A stretch of 42,737 nt of DNA from Solirubrobacterales bacterium (GCA_003244205.1 QHBW01000006.1:1-42737), one strand, 5' to 3'. Shown: positions 1 to 7,985, counted from the stretch's first letter. Notes: generated by a model not told the origin, from the sequence alone. Program-made: numbers and translations.

Positions 1-30
1 GACTCACCGAGACCGCACCCGCCCGCTGGG

Positions 31-237
31 CTACTGCTCGACGCGCTCGATCAGGAAGGCCACGCGCACGTGGGCGCGCCACTCATCGAGGTTGTCCCCA
101 CGCAGCCCGGTCGAGACGACATCGACCGCCTTGATGTTGCGCAGGGTCTGGCGTGCATCGGCCAGTGCCTGCTGAACCGCGTCGTCTGAGCTGGAGGAAG
201 AGCTTCCCACCAGCTCGATGATCTTGACAACCGCCAT
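31..237 (-). CDS. Dodecin family flavin-binding protein
   Basis: A 68-residue protein beginning MAVVKIIELVGSSSSSSDDA and ending with WRAHVRVAFLIE, which is the whole-length signature of dodecins. Dodecins are small dodecameric proteins that store or buffer flavins such as riboflavin and FMN in the cytoplasm. The WRAHV segment carries the tryptophan that stacks on the flavin in this family. The length matches the family norm (about 65-75 residues). The start is well supported: GAGGAGGT lies a few bases upstream of the ATG. The gene is divergent from the secreted-protein pair that follows and appears monocistronic. The identification rests on sequence pattern recognition and is strong; the ligand is inferred from the family. 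Confidence 0.95.
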   Translation of the reverse strand: MAVVKIIELVGSSSSSSDDAVQQALADARQTLRNIKAVDVVSTGLRGDNLDEWRAHVRVAFLIERVEQ

Positions 238-322
238 CGGACCTCCTCAGGTTGAGCGGCGGAGCAACGAGCCTATTCCCCGGAGCAGTGAGGGAGAAGC
301 GCGAAACTCCACAGGCCTCCCA

Positions 323-1567
323 GTGTTTGCACACCGACCGGTGATCCTCCGAGCGACAGCCTGCGCAATTGCCCTTGCCACGGCGGTCACCGCTACGGCC
401 TCCGCAGCCCCCGGTCGGCTCAGCCTGCGGACACAGGGCGTTCCATTGCTCGCTGGCGACCCGCTCGTGCTTTCGGGCCGGCTGACCGCGCGCAGACCCG
501 GTCGCCACCGTGTCGTCGTCCTGGAGCGTTTGGCGGGTACGCGGAGCTTTAGGCGTGCGGCGGCCACCTTCACCGACGCCCACGGCCGCTATCTCGTGAT
601 CCGACCGCCCGGAGCAGTCATCTCAAACCGCAGCGTGATGACTTTTGTGGGGCGCGTGCGCAGCCCGGTCGCCACTGTCGTGGTCCTCGGCGAAGTGTCC
701 TTGCGGCCGCTGTCGCCGGCGACCAGCATTTTCACCCTTCCGGGTCCCGTCTTGTTCGCCGGTCGCGTCGTGCCGCGAAGCGCCGGAGCGCGGATCCTGC
801 TGCAGGACGAAGAGAACGCACGCTGGACGACGGTCGCCGCCGGACGCCTCACCGCGGAGGGCCGCTACGCCATCCTCCACAATTTCGCGGAGGCCGGAGT
901 GCAGACGGTGCGCGTGATGCTGCCGGCTACCGCGTACGCTGCGGCGGCCGTATCCTCCCCGGAGTCCTTCGCGCTCGAGCAGAAGGCGCTGTCGGCCTTC
1001 AGCGTCGCTACATCGGCCAACCCCGTGGACCCACAGACGACGGTGACCCTGTCGGGCACCGTCTCGACTGTGACCGGCGCCAACCGGCTCGTGACCCTGT
1101 TCGCTCGTCCCGCCGGCATCGACCGCACCTACCCCCCGGTCCAGACGACCACCACCGACGGCACGGGACACTTCTCCTTCACCGACATGCCCCTGCGCAC
1201 AACCGCCTATGAGGTGCGAGCCGCCGACGGCAGCCTCTCAAACCAGATGGTGGTCGCCATGCAGTCACAGGTCGCGCTTACGAGCACCCCGGCCGCCGGC
1301 CGCTACGGCGCCGTTATGACATTCGCCGGCGCCGTAACGCCCGTGATCTTCGCCAACCCGGTCCAGCTGCAGCGTCTGGGTGCGGACGGGGCGTTTCACA
1401 CGATTGCCCAAGCAGGTGTCCGTGGCGGCGGTGGCTTTGTCATCAGGACCCGCCGCAATCTCCCCGGCATCAGCACGTACCGCGTTGTCGTTACCGGCGC
1501 GAACGCGTATCTCGCCGGCGCCAGTGCAGCTGCATCCGTCTTCACCAAACCGCCGTTGCACGGCTGA
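323..1567 (+). CDS. Secreted protein with Ig-like/beta-sandwich repeats, function unknown
   Basis: About 414 residues from a GTG start. An in-frame ATG at 218 would put the start inside the dodecin leader and is less likely, while a second GTG at 341 would also give a clean signal peptide (ILRATACAIALATAVTATASA, cleavage near SAA-PG). No convincing Shine-Dalgarno marks either start. The mature part is made of repeated beta-rich units with phrases such as VTLSGTVS, GHFSFTDMP and FAGAVTPV, the pattern of bacterial Ig-like or carboxypeptidase-regulatory-like domains. No catalytic motif is visible. The TGA stop overlaps the ATG of the next gene (TGATG), so the two are probably translationally coupled. 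An extracellular structural or adhesive role is only inferred. I do not recognise a named family. Confidence 0.7.
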   Translation: MFAHRPVILRATACAIALATAVTATASAAPGRLSLRTQGVPLLAGDPLVLSGRLTARRPGRHRVVVLERLAGTRSFRRAAATFTDAHGRYLVIRPPGAVISNRSVMTFVGRVRSPVATVVVLGEVSLRPLSPATSIFTLPGPVLFAGRVVPRSAGARILLQDEENARWTTVAAGRLTAEGRYAILHNFAEAGVQTVRVMLPATAYAAAAVSSPESFALEQKALSAFSVATSANPVDPQTTVTLSGTVSTVTGANRLVTLFARPAGIDRTYPPVQTTTTDGTGHFSFTDMPLRTTAYEVRAADGSLSNQMVVAMQSQVALTSTPAAGRYGAVMTFAGAVTPVIFANPVQLQRLGADGAFHTIAQAGVRGGGGFVIRTRRNLPGISTYRVVVTGANAYLAGASAAASVFTKPPLHG

Positions 1568-2730
1568 TGAGGCAGGCGCCGAGGAGGGCGTGGCTGGCGG
1601 GCGCCACGGCGATCGTGACCACGATCGCGTGCTCGTCTGCGAACGTTCATGCCCAGCCGCTGTCACAGCTGCCGTGCGCGGACGGGTCGCTACCGCCGCA
1701 GAGCGCGCTGACCGCGTTCGCCTTCCCGCTCGGCGACGGTGACAACGCGCTCCCAACCTGCCGGCGAATGCGCTTCGGGACGCTCGACGAGCACGACAGC
1801 AGCAACGACTACGGGCGCCTGCTCGACAGCCCCACGGTGAGCCCCATGGGGACGAACGCCAACGGTGATGTCTCCTGGCCGCTGGTGGACTCCTACGGTG
1901 ACATCATCGCGATTTTGAGCCGTCCACGGGGCCCGGACGGCAACCTCGCCAACTACTGGCTGGTCTCCGACGCCAGCGGAAACGTCATCGACAGCACGGC
2001 GGGTGCCGCAGTCAACGGCTCCACGCTCGATCCACTCACCGGGTATCCGTACTCGCTGCCGCCCGTCCAGGTCCAGGGCGTGGGTTGCATGTATCCCCAC
2101 GAGCTCGAGCGCAGCTACGCCCTGATCGCGTTCGACGCCAAGGTCAAGGGGTCACTCACCCACGCGCGCATCTCGATTCGCGCCTTCATTTCCCAGCAGG
2201 CGCTCCCGCCCAACTTCCAGTCCGGCGGCGGCCCCGATGACGCCAACATCCACACGACGGGATGTGGCACCAATCGACTCACGCCCGCGACGAGGTTCGC
2301 GGTGCCGCGCACTTTCCTGGCGGGCGCCTACATCGGCCGTGACGGCGTCACCGAGATGGGATACGGCAGCTACGACGCCATTCGCGGCGTCGCGATCCCG
2401 ATCATGGCGTCCACCACCGCGGTCAAGTTCGGCGGCATCTTCCGTGCCCTCGCGCAGGCCGGCGACCAGTTCGAAGCCTACGACTGCTTCGGCTACCTGG
2501 ACCCCAACGTCCCCGGCGCGCCGCAGGTCCAGTGGTGGTACGGGCAGCTGATCCACAATGCGGCGAGGACTGGGATCTACGGCTTTCTCCCCCTCCGCCC
2601 ACCATCGGCGACAGCCGATGCCTGCCCGACTGCGAGTCCATCCGGAGCGACGGTCGCGCGCCACCGCCCGGGTCGCGATCACGCTTCCCATCCTCGCCGG
2701 CGCCCGCGCCACCACAAGCTGGCGGGTTAG
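1567..2730 (+). CDS. Secreted protein of unknown function
   Basis: 387 residues with an N-terminal signal peptide (RRAWLAGATAIVTTIACSSANVHAQ, cleavage near AQP; Cys at the end of the hydrophobic part is not in a clear lipobox). The mature protein contains several cysteines (for example LPCADGS, PTCRR, VGCMYPH, TGCGTN, DCFGY) that could form disulfides outside the cell. No domain or active-site motif is recognisable. The C-terminal 40 residues are unusually rich in Arg, His and Pro and may be poorly conserved. The ATG overlaps the preceding stop by one base, so expression is coupled to the Ig-like secreted protein and the two may act together at the cell surface. It ends 17 bases before the converging epimerase gene. 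Confidence 0.7.
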   Translation: MRQAPRRAWLAGATAIVTTIACSSANVHAQPLSQLPCADGSLPPQSALTAFAFPLGDGDNALPTCRRMRFGTLDEHDSSNDYGRLLDSPTVSPMGTNANGDVSWPLVDSYGDIIAILSRPRGPDGNLANYWLVSDASGNVIDSTAGAAVNGSTLDPLTGYPYSLPPVQVQGVGCMYPHELERSYALIAFDAKVKGSLTHARISIRAFISQQALPPNFQSGGGPDDANIHTTGCGTNRLTPATRFAVPRTFLAGAYIGRDGVTEMGYGSYDAIRGVAIPIMASTTAVKFGGIFRALAQAGDQFEAYDCFGYLDPNVPGAPQVQWWYGQLIHNAARTGIYGFLPLRPPSATADACPTASPSGATVARHRPGRDHASHPRRRPRHHKLAG

Positions 2731-2737
2731 AGCGCGC

Positions 2738-2749
2738 GAGGGGCCCCTC
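2738..2749. terminator. Palindrome between convergent genes, possible bidirectional terminator
   Basis: GAGGGGCCCCTC is a perfect 12-base palindrome lying between the stop codons of two convergent genes. Flanking GGCGG (2721-2725) and CCGCC just beyond it can extend pairing into a longer imperfect hairpin. There is no U-tract, so termination is only inferred from position and symmetry. Confidence 0.3.
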
Positions 2750-3773
2750 ACTGACCGCCCAGCAGGTCTTCGCGCGCGGCTGCCACGGTCTGGCGCAAAG
2801 TCTCGCGGGCGTCGTGCTTGGGGCGCCAGCGCAGCTCGCGGCGGGCCTTGGTCGTATCCATGATCACGGGATAGCGCAGGGCTTCGACCCATTGCGCCTC
2901 CGCGGGGACGAACGGCAGACGCGCGACGAGCTTCGCCGTGGCGTCGACCACCAGCTCGGGCACCGGCAGTGCGTACCACCCGAGCTCCCGCGCGAGGTCC
3001 GAGAGCGTCACCGTCCCCGCGCCGGCGAGGTTGTAGATCCCCGACTCGCCCTGTCCCCGAACCGCCGCCGTCAGCGCACTCGCGACGTCGTCGTGGTGAA
3101 CGAGCTGGAATGGCACGCCGTTGTCGGGGATCACTGGCTTCAGCGGCGCCACTACGTCGAAGAGGCGCCGCACGGCCGCGGGCAGACGCCCGGAGAAGGC
3201 GACATAGGGGATGTTCTCGATCAGCAGCAGCGAATCGGGTCCGGCCACGATGCAGGGCCGAAAGACGTAAGCGTCGGTGTTGCCCTGCGCGAGGATGTTT
3301 CCGAGCGTGCCCTCGAGCGCGGCCTTCTGCGCCGAGTAGTAGTGGGCCTCGGTGCCGCGCGGGGGCAGCTCCTCTGTGAGCTGCTCGGGGCTGTCTTCGT
3401 GAAAACCGTAGGCAGCGACCGACGATGCGTAGACGAGACGCGCGGCACCGCTCGCGACGGTCGCCTCGAAGACGTTGCGTGAGCCCTTCAGGTTCACCTC
3501 GCGTGTCTCTTGCTCCCCGCCGACGATCACGAAGGCAAGGTGGACGACGACGTCCGCGCCGTCGACGAGCTCCTCGACGGCGGCTCGGTCGAGGACATCC
3601 CCCTGGCGGTAGTCGATCTTGCGCAGGCCCGCCGCTGCGGAGTCGAACGGTCGCCGGGCGAAGCCGCGAACGCTGGACACCGAGCGCGCGCGATCAAGCG
3701 CCCGCAGCAACGGCAATCCGATGCCCCCGGTCGGCCCGGTGACGGCGACGGTGAGGCCGGACTGCTCCATCAT
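2748..3773 (-). CDS. NAD(P)-dependent epimerase/dehydratase family protein
   Basis: 341 residues of the extended SDR (NAD-dependent epimerase/dehydratase) type. The N-terminal dinucleotide-binding loop reads TGPTGGIG, followed by a typical acidic GDVLD segment, VVHLAF after beta-4, the YASSVAAYG strand with its serine, and a YYSAQK segment supplying the catalytic Tyr and Lys (YxxxK). The substrate-binding C-terminal half is conserved in general form only, so the substrate (nucleotide sugar, sterol-like or other) cannot be named. Two consecutive Met codons start the protein; I use the first. A TAGGCT box sits four bases before the start. It is separated from the alpha/beta-hydrolase gene on the same strand by about 40 bases, so co-transcription is plausible. 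Confidence 0.88.
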   Translation of the reverse strand: MMEQSGLTVAVTGPTGGIGLPLLRALDRARSVSSVRGFARRPFDSAAAGLRKIDYRQGDVLDRAAVEELVDGADVVVHLAFVIVGGEQETREVNLKGSRNVFEATVASGAARLVYASSVAAYGFHEDSPEQLTEELPPRGTEAHYYSAQKAALEGTLGNILAQGNTDAYVFRPCIVAGPDSLLLIENIPYVAFSGRLPAAVRRLFDVVAPLKPVIPDNGVPFQLVHHDDVASALTAAVRGQGESGIYNLAGAGTVTLSDLARELGWYALPVPELVVDATAKLVARLPFVPAEAQWVEALRYPVIMDTTKARRELRWRPKHDARETLRQTVAAAREDLLGGQ

Positions 3774-3816
3774 GGGCAGCCTAACCGGGCCAGCGCACAG
3801 CCATCTTTGTGACTGG

Positions 3817-4638
3817 TCAGGCGCAGCGAGCGGCGAGCGCGGCGATCACCGCTGACACCTGTGCGCCCTGCCAAGCGAGCGGCGAGCGCCCCGGCTGCTC
3901 GCTTACCAGCTCGGCGTCCGGAATCGTCCCCGCATAGGCCGCCGCGAGCGCGTAGGGATGTTCGGGGTCGAACTCGTCGCGACTGGCCACGACCACGCAC
4001 GGAACAGCGATGCGCGCGAGCGCCGAGAGATCTGGGAACGGCGCTGAGCGAGCCACCGCCGAGAGCGCGTCGGCGACGGCTCCGGGATGTGCGTGGCGCT
4101 CCAGTCGCTGGCGCACGGCCGTCAGCACCGCCGGCCGCTGGGACGCGGGCACGGATGGAGTGCGGTACGCCGCCATGAAGCCGTCGACACCGCCACCGCG
4201 CAGGCCCTGCGCGAGCGCGTCCCAACGCTGCAGACGCAATCGGTCGGAGAACGTGGCGGGGTCATAGCCGGGGGTGATGATGACCAGGCCGGCCACCCGC
4301 TCGGGATTGAGAAGCGTCAGCGCAAGCGCAGTGTGTGCTCCCATCGAGGCGCCGGCGAGCACAGCGCGATCGCTGGCGCAGTTTGCCAGCACCGCCTCGG
4401 CGTCGCCGACAAGCTCGCAATAGCCGTAGGCGGCAGGCTGAGCTGCCGGCGAGGAGACACCGTGACCGCGAGCGTCGTAGCTGATCACGCGGTGACCCGA
4501 GCGCTCCAGCGAACGAGATCCCATCGTCACGTAGCGCCGCGTCGCCGTCAGACCGTGCAGCAGGAGCACGGGCGACCCGTTGCCGACCACCTCCGCGCCA
4601 AGGGTGGTCCCGCCGCTGGTGACCTCGAGCTCGTGCAC
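3817..4638 (-). CDS. Alpha/beta-fold hydrolase, catalytic His not apparent
   Basis: 273 residues from a GTG start. The fold is clear: an LLLHGLTA oxyanion strand near residue 30, DARGHGVSS after beta-4, and the nucleophile elbow AGASMGAH (GxSxG) near residue 100. An acidic residue is available in VASRDEFDPEHP. At the usual place for the catalytic histidine (G-x-G-H-x-P late in the protein) the sequence is PGRSPLAW, so the His appears replaced by Arg or Ser; the nearby PEHP histidine is not in the canonical position. The protein may therefore be a binding protein, use another base, or be an atypical esterase. The 42-base gap to the divergent thioredoxin-TPR gene is very short. Substrate unknown. 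Confidence 0.85.
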   Translation of the reverse strand: MHELEVTSGGTTLGAEVVGNGSPVLLLHGLTATRRYVTMGSRSLERSGHRVISYDARGHGVSSPAAQPAAYGYCELVGDAEAVLANCASDRAVLAGASMGAHTALALTLLNPERVAGLVIITPGYDPATFSDRLRLQRWDALAQGLRGGGVDGFMAAYRTPSVPASQRPAVLTAVRQRLERHAHPGAVADALSAVARSAPFPDLSALARIAVPCVVVASRDEFDPEHPYALAAAYAGTIPDAELVSEQPGRSPLAWQGAQVSAVIAALAARCA

Positions 4639-4667
4639 CGCTCGTTTTCTACTCGTTCCCCCCCAGC

Positions 4668-4681
4668 TACCCTGGTCCGCA
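4668..4681 (+). promoter_or_regulatory. Predicted leaderless promoter of the thioredoxin-TPR gene
   Basis: TACCCT (4668-4673) fits the actinobacterial -10 pattern TANNNT and is followed by exactly seven bases before the ATG at 4681. No Shine-Dalgarno is present. This spacing predicts that transcription starts at or next to the A of the start codon. Confidence 0.45.
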
Positions 4682-5427
4682 TGCCCACCGTGCTCGACGT
4701 CAGCCAGGCCGACTTCCAGCGCGAGGTGATCGAGCGCTCGCGTGAACTGCCAGTGATCGTCGATTTCTGGGCGGAGTGGTGCGGGCCGTGTCGAGCACTC
4801 GGGCCGCTGCTGGAGAGGGAGGTCAAGGCGCGGGCGGGCAGCGTCGCGCTCGCCAAGCTCGACGTAGACGCCAATCCCGGCCTGGCGCGCGCCTTTGCCG
4901 TCCAGGGCATCCCCGCGGTCAAGGCGTTTCGCGACGAGCGTGTCGTCTCAGAGTTCGTCGGGGTCCAGTCGCCGGCGGCCGTAGCCGAGTTCGTCGACGG
5001 CCTGCTCCCCTCGGAAGCAGACGGGCTCGTTGGGATGGGTGACGAGGACTCGCTGCGCCGGGCGCTGGAAAAGGAACCCGGTCGCGCCGATGCGGCGCTC
5101 GCGCTCGGGCGGATTCTGCACGGGCGCGATCGGCCCGACGAGGCGCTCACGCTCCTCGAGAGCGTTCCGGACTCCTTCGCCGCGGACGGCCTCGCCGCAC
5201 GCATCCGGCTGGAGCGCTCCGCTGTGCCATCGCTGTCACAGGCCTTCGCGGCGCTGGACGCCGGCTCCCACGAGCTGGCGCTGGACACGATGCTCGCGGC
5301 CTTCGCCGATGCCGACGGTGTCCGTGACGACTTGCGCAAGCTGATCGTCGGCGTGCTCGACGAGCTCGGCGTCGAGCACCCGCTGGCTCGCGAGTACCGT
5401 CGCCGGCTGGCCAACGTCCTCTACTGA
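4681..5427 (+). CDS. Thioredoxin-TPR protein (CnoX/YbbN-like co-chaperone)
   Basis: 248 residues. Residues 1 to about 108 are a thioredoxin domain with VDFWAEWCGPC (redox CGPC intact), the KLDVD strand and the cis-proline QGIPAVKAF. Residues about 120-248 form TPR-like helical hairpins (ALGRILHGRDRPDEALTLL, ending REYRRRLANVLY), the C-terminal half seen in the YbbN/CnoX family, which protects proteins under oxidative stress and works with chaperonins. The ATG at 4681 is preceded by a -10-like box rather than an SD. E. coli CnoX has a degenerate redox motif whereas this one keeps both cysteines, as in Caulobacter-type CnoX, so thiol-disulfide activity is expected. It converges on dinB downstream. 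Confidence 0.9.
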   Translation: MPTVLDVSQADFQREVIERSRELPVIVDFWAEWCGPCRALGPLLEREVKARAGSVALAKLDVDANPGLARAFAVQGIPAVKAFRDERVVSEFVGVQSPAAVAEFVDGLLPSEADGLVGMGDEDSLRRALEKEPGRADAALALGRILHGRDRPDEALTLLESVPDSFAADGLAARIRLERSAVPSLSQAFAALDAGSHELALDTMLAAFADADGVRDDLRKLIVGVLDELGVEHPLAREYRRRLANVLY

Positions 5428-5428
5428 C

Positions 5429-5464
5429 AGCGGGCCCTCCCCCCGCTCGACAGGCGACCGCCTG
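5429..5464. terminator. Two hairpins between convergent genes
   Basis: AGCGGG (5429-5434) pairs with CCCGCT (5442-5447) around a seven-base loop, and CAGGC/GCCTG (5451-5464) forms a second small hairpin around GACC. They fill the 44-base gap between the stop of the thioredoxin-TPR gene and that of dinB. No U-tract follows, so a bidirectional terminator is plausible but weakly supported. Confidence 0.35.
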
Positions 5465-5471
5465 GCGCCTC

Positions 5472-6575
5472 TCAGAGCTCGAGCGCTAGTTGGGACGCTC
5501 GCGGGGCGCCGTCAGGCTCGCCGAATCCGGCCATCCGCACGCCGAGGAGGCGCACCGGACGCCCCGGCGCGTACTCGCGCAGTAACTCCACTGCCACAGC
5601 GGAGATCTGCTCACCGGCGATCACCGGCACCGGAGCGGTCCTGGCTCGAGTGACGGTGGTGAAGTCGTCGAGACGGACCTTGATGGCGATCGTGCGACCG
5701 TAGCGACCCTGAGCGGCAAGGCGATCGGCGAGCCGGCGTGAGAGCTGATCGAGGATCTGCTCCTGCTCGGAGTGGTCGGCGACGTCTACGGAGAAGGTGC
5801 GCTCGCAGGACTCCGAGCGCGATACGGGCGCCTCACCGACTGCTGCAACGTCCTCGAAGCGTGCCCGCGCAACGAGCCACGCACCCGTCCGCGGACCGAA
5901 GCGCGCGCCGAGCGCGGCCTCATCGGCCGCGGCGAGAGTCTCGATTGTGGTGATTCCCATCTCTGCCAGCCGCGCCGCGGTCTTCGGACCGATTCCGGGC
6001 AGCAAGGAGGGCGACGTGGTGGCGAACCGCGCGCGCGCCTGCTCGACGCTGAGCGCGAGGAAGCCGTGGGGCTTGTCGGCGTCCGAGGCGACCTTGGCCA
6101 CGAGCTTGTTCGGGCCGATCCCGACGGAGCAGGCCAGACCGGTGCGGCGCCCGATCTCCGCCACGAGGCGGCGCATCGCAGCGCGAGGAGCGACCATCTC
6201 GCTGAGATCGAGGTAGGCCTCGTCGAGACCCATCACCTGGACACCGCCCGGCACCGCAGCGCGAACGCATTGCATGACGTGGGTGGAGGCCTCCCGATAG
6301 GCGGAGAAATCGGGCCGGACGAGGATCGCTGTGGGACACATCCGGCGTGCCCGCGCGGTCGGCATCGCCGAGCCCACGCCGAAGCGACGCGCTTCGTAGG
6401 AGGCAGTCGTGACCACCGCGCGAGGACCATCGCCGGAGACGATCACGGGAAGCCCGCGCAGCTCGGGCCGGCGCCGCAGCTCGACCGAGACATAGAACGC
6501 ATCCATGTCGAGGTGCGCAATCGTCCGCCGCCGGGTCGCGGACGGCCCTTCTGGCTGAGACTGCGCCAAGCCCAC
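5472..6575 (-). CDS. dinB: DNA polymerase IV (Y-family translesion polymerase)
   Basis: 367 residues. The palm begins with AHLDMDAFYVSVE, giving the first metal-binding Asp, and the second catalytic pair is in LDEAYLDL near residue 120. SYEARRFGVGSAMP is the Y-family fingers motif, and LLPGIGPKTAARLAEMGI is the thumb helix-hairpin-helix. The little-finger domain follows (SCERTFSVDV, IAIKVRLDDFTTVTRA). Length is typical for DinB. The protein inserts nucleotides opposite damaged or slipped template in the cytoplasm. The GTG start gives about 15 residues before the conserved core; it is supported by a TACCGT box exactly seven bases upstream and by the absence of an SD, suggesting a leaderless mRNA. 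I see no clear LexA box upstream. The C-terminus lacks an obvious beta-clamp-binding QxxLxLF tail, though SQLALEL could serve. Confidence 0.96.
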   Translation of the reverse strand: MGLAQSQPEGPSATRRRTIAHLDMDAFYVSVELRRRPELRGLPVIVSGDGPRAVVTTASYEARRFGVGSAMPTARARRMCPTAILVRPDFSAYREASTHVMQCVRAAVPGGVQVMGLDEAYLDLSEMVAPRAAMRRLVAEIGRRTGLACSVGIGPNKLVAKVASDADKPHGFLALSVEQARARFATTSPSLLPGIGPKTAARLAEMGITTIETLAAADEAALGARFGPRTGAWLVARARFEDVAAVGEAPVSRSESCERTFSVDVADHSEQEQILDQLSRRLADRLAAQGRYGRTIAIKVRLDDFTTVTRARTAPVPVIAGEQISAVAVELLREYAPGRPVRLLGVRMAGFGEPDGAPRASQLALEL

Positions 6576-6588
6576 GACCCCAACGGTA
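6573..6588 (-). promoter_or_regulatory. Predicted leaderless promoter of dinB
   Basis: On the minus strand TACCGT (6588-6583) is followed by seven bases and then the GTG start at 6575. This matches the TANNNT-N6/7-start pattern of actinobacterial leaderless genes. A -35 element is not recognisable. Confidence 0.45.
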
Positions 6589-6637
6589 CGCCGCGCACAC
6601 GACGAACCGAGCTCGTCGCGCGCTGGCGGGTCGCCTC

Positions 6638-6662
6638 CGCCCCTCTTCCTCCAAGGAGGGCG
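6638..6662 (-). terminator. Possible terminator of the rlpA-like gene
   Basis: About 35 bases past the rlpA-like stop, minus-strand CGCCC and GGGCG arms enclose an inner TCCT/AGGA stem with a bulge. There is no U-tract. It is also within the region ahead of dinB, so its role is uncertain. Confidence 0.25.
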
Positions 6663-6696
6663 AGAGGCAACCCTGCCGGCGCGAAACGCAAACGCG

Positions 6697-7716
6697 CTAC
6701 GAGGTGGCCAGCACCGTCCCGGCCCCGGAGAAGCCGAGCCGGTCTGCGGTCGCCACCGTCAGATCCCAGGTGCGCCCGCCGACGTAGGGGCCGCGGTCGA
6801 TCACCGGCACGCGGATCTCACGTCCGCCGTAGCGGAACGTCACCATCGTCCCGCACGGCAGCGTCACGTTGGCGACGCCAAGCGTGTCGGGCTGGAGCGT
6901 CCCGCCGCAGGCGAGGGCGCTGCCCATCGTGCCGTCGCCGTTGCCGTACTCCGAGGCGAGGGAGGCCTGGAAGACCTCGAGCGGGGCGAGCCGGTGCGTC
7001 GTCTCGGCATTCTGGCCATCGCCAGGGAATCGCACGCGCAGCGGGCGGAAATCCGGCGAGGAGGTGTGAACGACGAGGGTGTAGCGACCACCACGCGACG
7101 TCCTGGCGCGCGCGATCGCGTGCCACGCACGCCGACCGCGAGCTTGGAGCACGACGGTGCGCCCAGCAACCGCGGGACGCAGCGTCCCGCGCACGAACGC
7201 GTTTTGGCCGCCGATCACCTGCAGGCGCCGGCTACCGAGAACGAGGCGCGCGGCGACCGCGAGCCTGCGCGTGGGGCTGATCGCCACCGGTGTCGCCGGC
7301 ACTGCCAACGTGGCGCGCGCCGACTGGGCGATCCCACCGGTTGCCGTTGTAGTGGCGCCAATGGGAGCGCCGGCATTGCCGACGACAACCCTCAACAGCC
7401 CGGAGTGCTCCGGACGGGCCGTCAGCACCGCGCGGCCTGAGCCGTCCACGGTCGCGGTGGCGATCGGTTGCCAGGACGCTCCCGCGGACTGGATCTCCAA
7501 CCACGCGGTTAGTCCGGGCTGCGCGCTTGAGACATTGGCGCGGACGAGAAGTCGCTGACCCTCCTGCAGGGAGCGAACCCCCGGAGCAATCGTGACCTGG
7601 GCGCCCTGGGAGTTGGCTGCGCCGACGGCAGGCGCGACCACGGCGGTGGGAATGGCAATCAGAAGCGCGCCGGCGATCGCACGCGAGCGCGCGGTGCGTA
7701 TGGGAACTGACCTCAT
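6697..7716 (-). CDS. Secreted RlpA-like double-psi beta-barrel protein with Ig-like domains
   Basis: 339 residues. The start is set by AAGGAG eight bases before the ATG at 7716; longer readings run into the riboswitch. A signal peptide (ALLIAIPTAVVAPAVGAAN) covers residues 1 to about 33. Two beta-sandwich, Ig-like segments follow (about 40-125 and 140-240). The C-terminal 85 residues are an RlpA-type double-psi barrel: ASEYGNGDGTMGSALACGG, LPCGTMVTFRYGGREI, VIDRGPYVGGRTWDLT. RlpA-like barrels cleave or bind peptidoglycan; the Asp of DRGPY is the usual catalytic residue in the lytic-transglycosylase/3D group. The protein therefore probably acts on the cell wall outside the membrane. Its mRNA carries a c-di-AMP riboswitch, as do many actinobacterial wall-lytic genes, which supports that role. 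The exact bond cleaved is not known from sequence. Confidence 0.9.
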   Translation of the reverse strand: MRSVPIRTARSRAIAGALLIAIPTAVVAPAVGAANSQGAQVTIAPGVRSLQEGQRLLVRANVSSAQPGLTAWLEIQSAGASWQPIATATVDGSGRAVLTARPEHSGLLRVVVGNAGAPIGATTTATGGIAQSARATLAVPATPVAISPTRRLAVAARLVLGSRRLQVIGGQNAFVRGTLRPAVAGRTVVLQARGRRAWHAIARARTSRGGRYTLVVHTSSPDFRPLRVRFPGDGQNAETTHRLAPLEVFQASLASEYGNGDGTMGSALACGGTLQPDTLGVANVTLPCGTMVTFRYGGREIRVPVIDRGPYVGGRTWDLTVATADRLGFSGAGTVLATS

Positions 7717-7742
7717 GTAGAGGATCTCCTTGTTGTCGATCC

Positions 7743-7948
7743 ATGCGCCTACGAGGTGAGCTGACGGGCTCGCGAGCGCTTCAGGCGCGCCGCTGCATCC
7801 GGCAGCGGCAAACGCCCTGCTCGCTACGACTTCAAGCGCTGTCCAAACGGACGGCGAAAGCCGATTCGCCCCGGCCTGGCAGCACTTCTGCTGCCTGGCG
7901 TTGGGTCCCCCGCTCGCCACCGCTCGCAGCGGCGACGACTCGGCGCAT
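7743..7948 (-). promoter_or_regulatory. c-di-AMP riboswitch (ydaO-yuaA leader) of the rlpA-like gene
   Basis: Read on the minus strand the leader has the conserved ydaO blocks in order: GAGCGGGGGACCCAA (7915-7901), GGGGCGAATC (7872-7863) and CCCGTCAGCTCACCTCGTAG (7768-7749). The first block is identical over 15 bases to what I recall of the Bacillus subtilis ydaO leader. A seven-base P1 closes the structure: ATGCGCC (7948-7942) with GGCGCAT (7749-7743). A TCGCCGCT/AGCGGTGGCGA hairpin sits between P1 and the first block, as expected. Downstream, GGATC (7742-7738) can pair with GATCC just after the AAGGAG ribosome site, placing the SD in a loop, so translational control is possible. In this class c-di-AMP usually switches expression off. 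Class assignment is strong; the expression platform is inferred. Confidence 0.96.
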
Positions 7949-7961
7949 CTGGAAGCCGACC

Positions 7962-7967
7962 AGCGTA
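7962..7967 (-). promoter_or_regulatory. Predicted -10 box for the riboswitch/rlpA-like transcript
   Basis: TACGCT on the minus strand (7967-7962) fits TANNNT. A start seven bases downstream (about 7955) would begin the RNA a few bases before the riboswitch P1 stem. No good -35 is seen; the palindrome at 7986-8007 occupies that region, as expected for an activator-dependent promoter. Confidence 0.5.
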
Positions 7968-7985
7968 GGCGGTCGCGAGTCGCGC

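Noticed and set aside
1-30. Sequence left of the dodecin stop
   Set aside because: Too short to assign; no signal seen.
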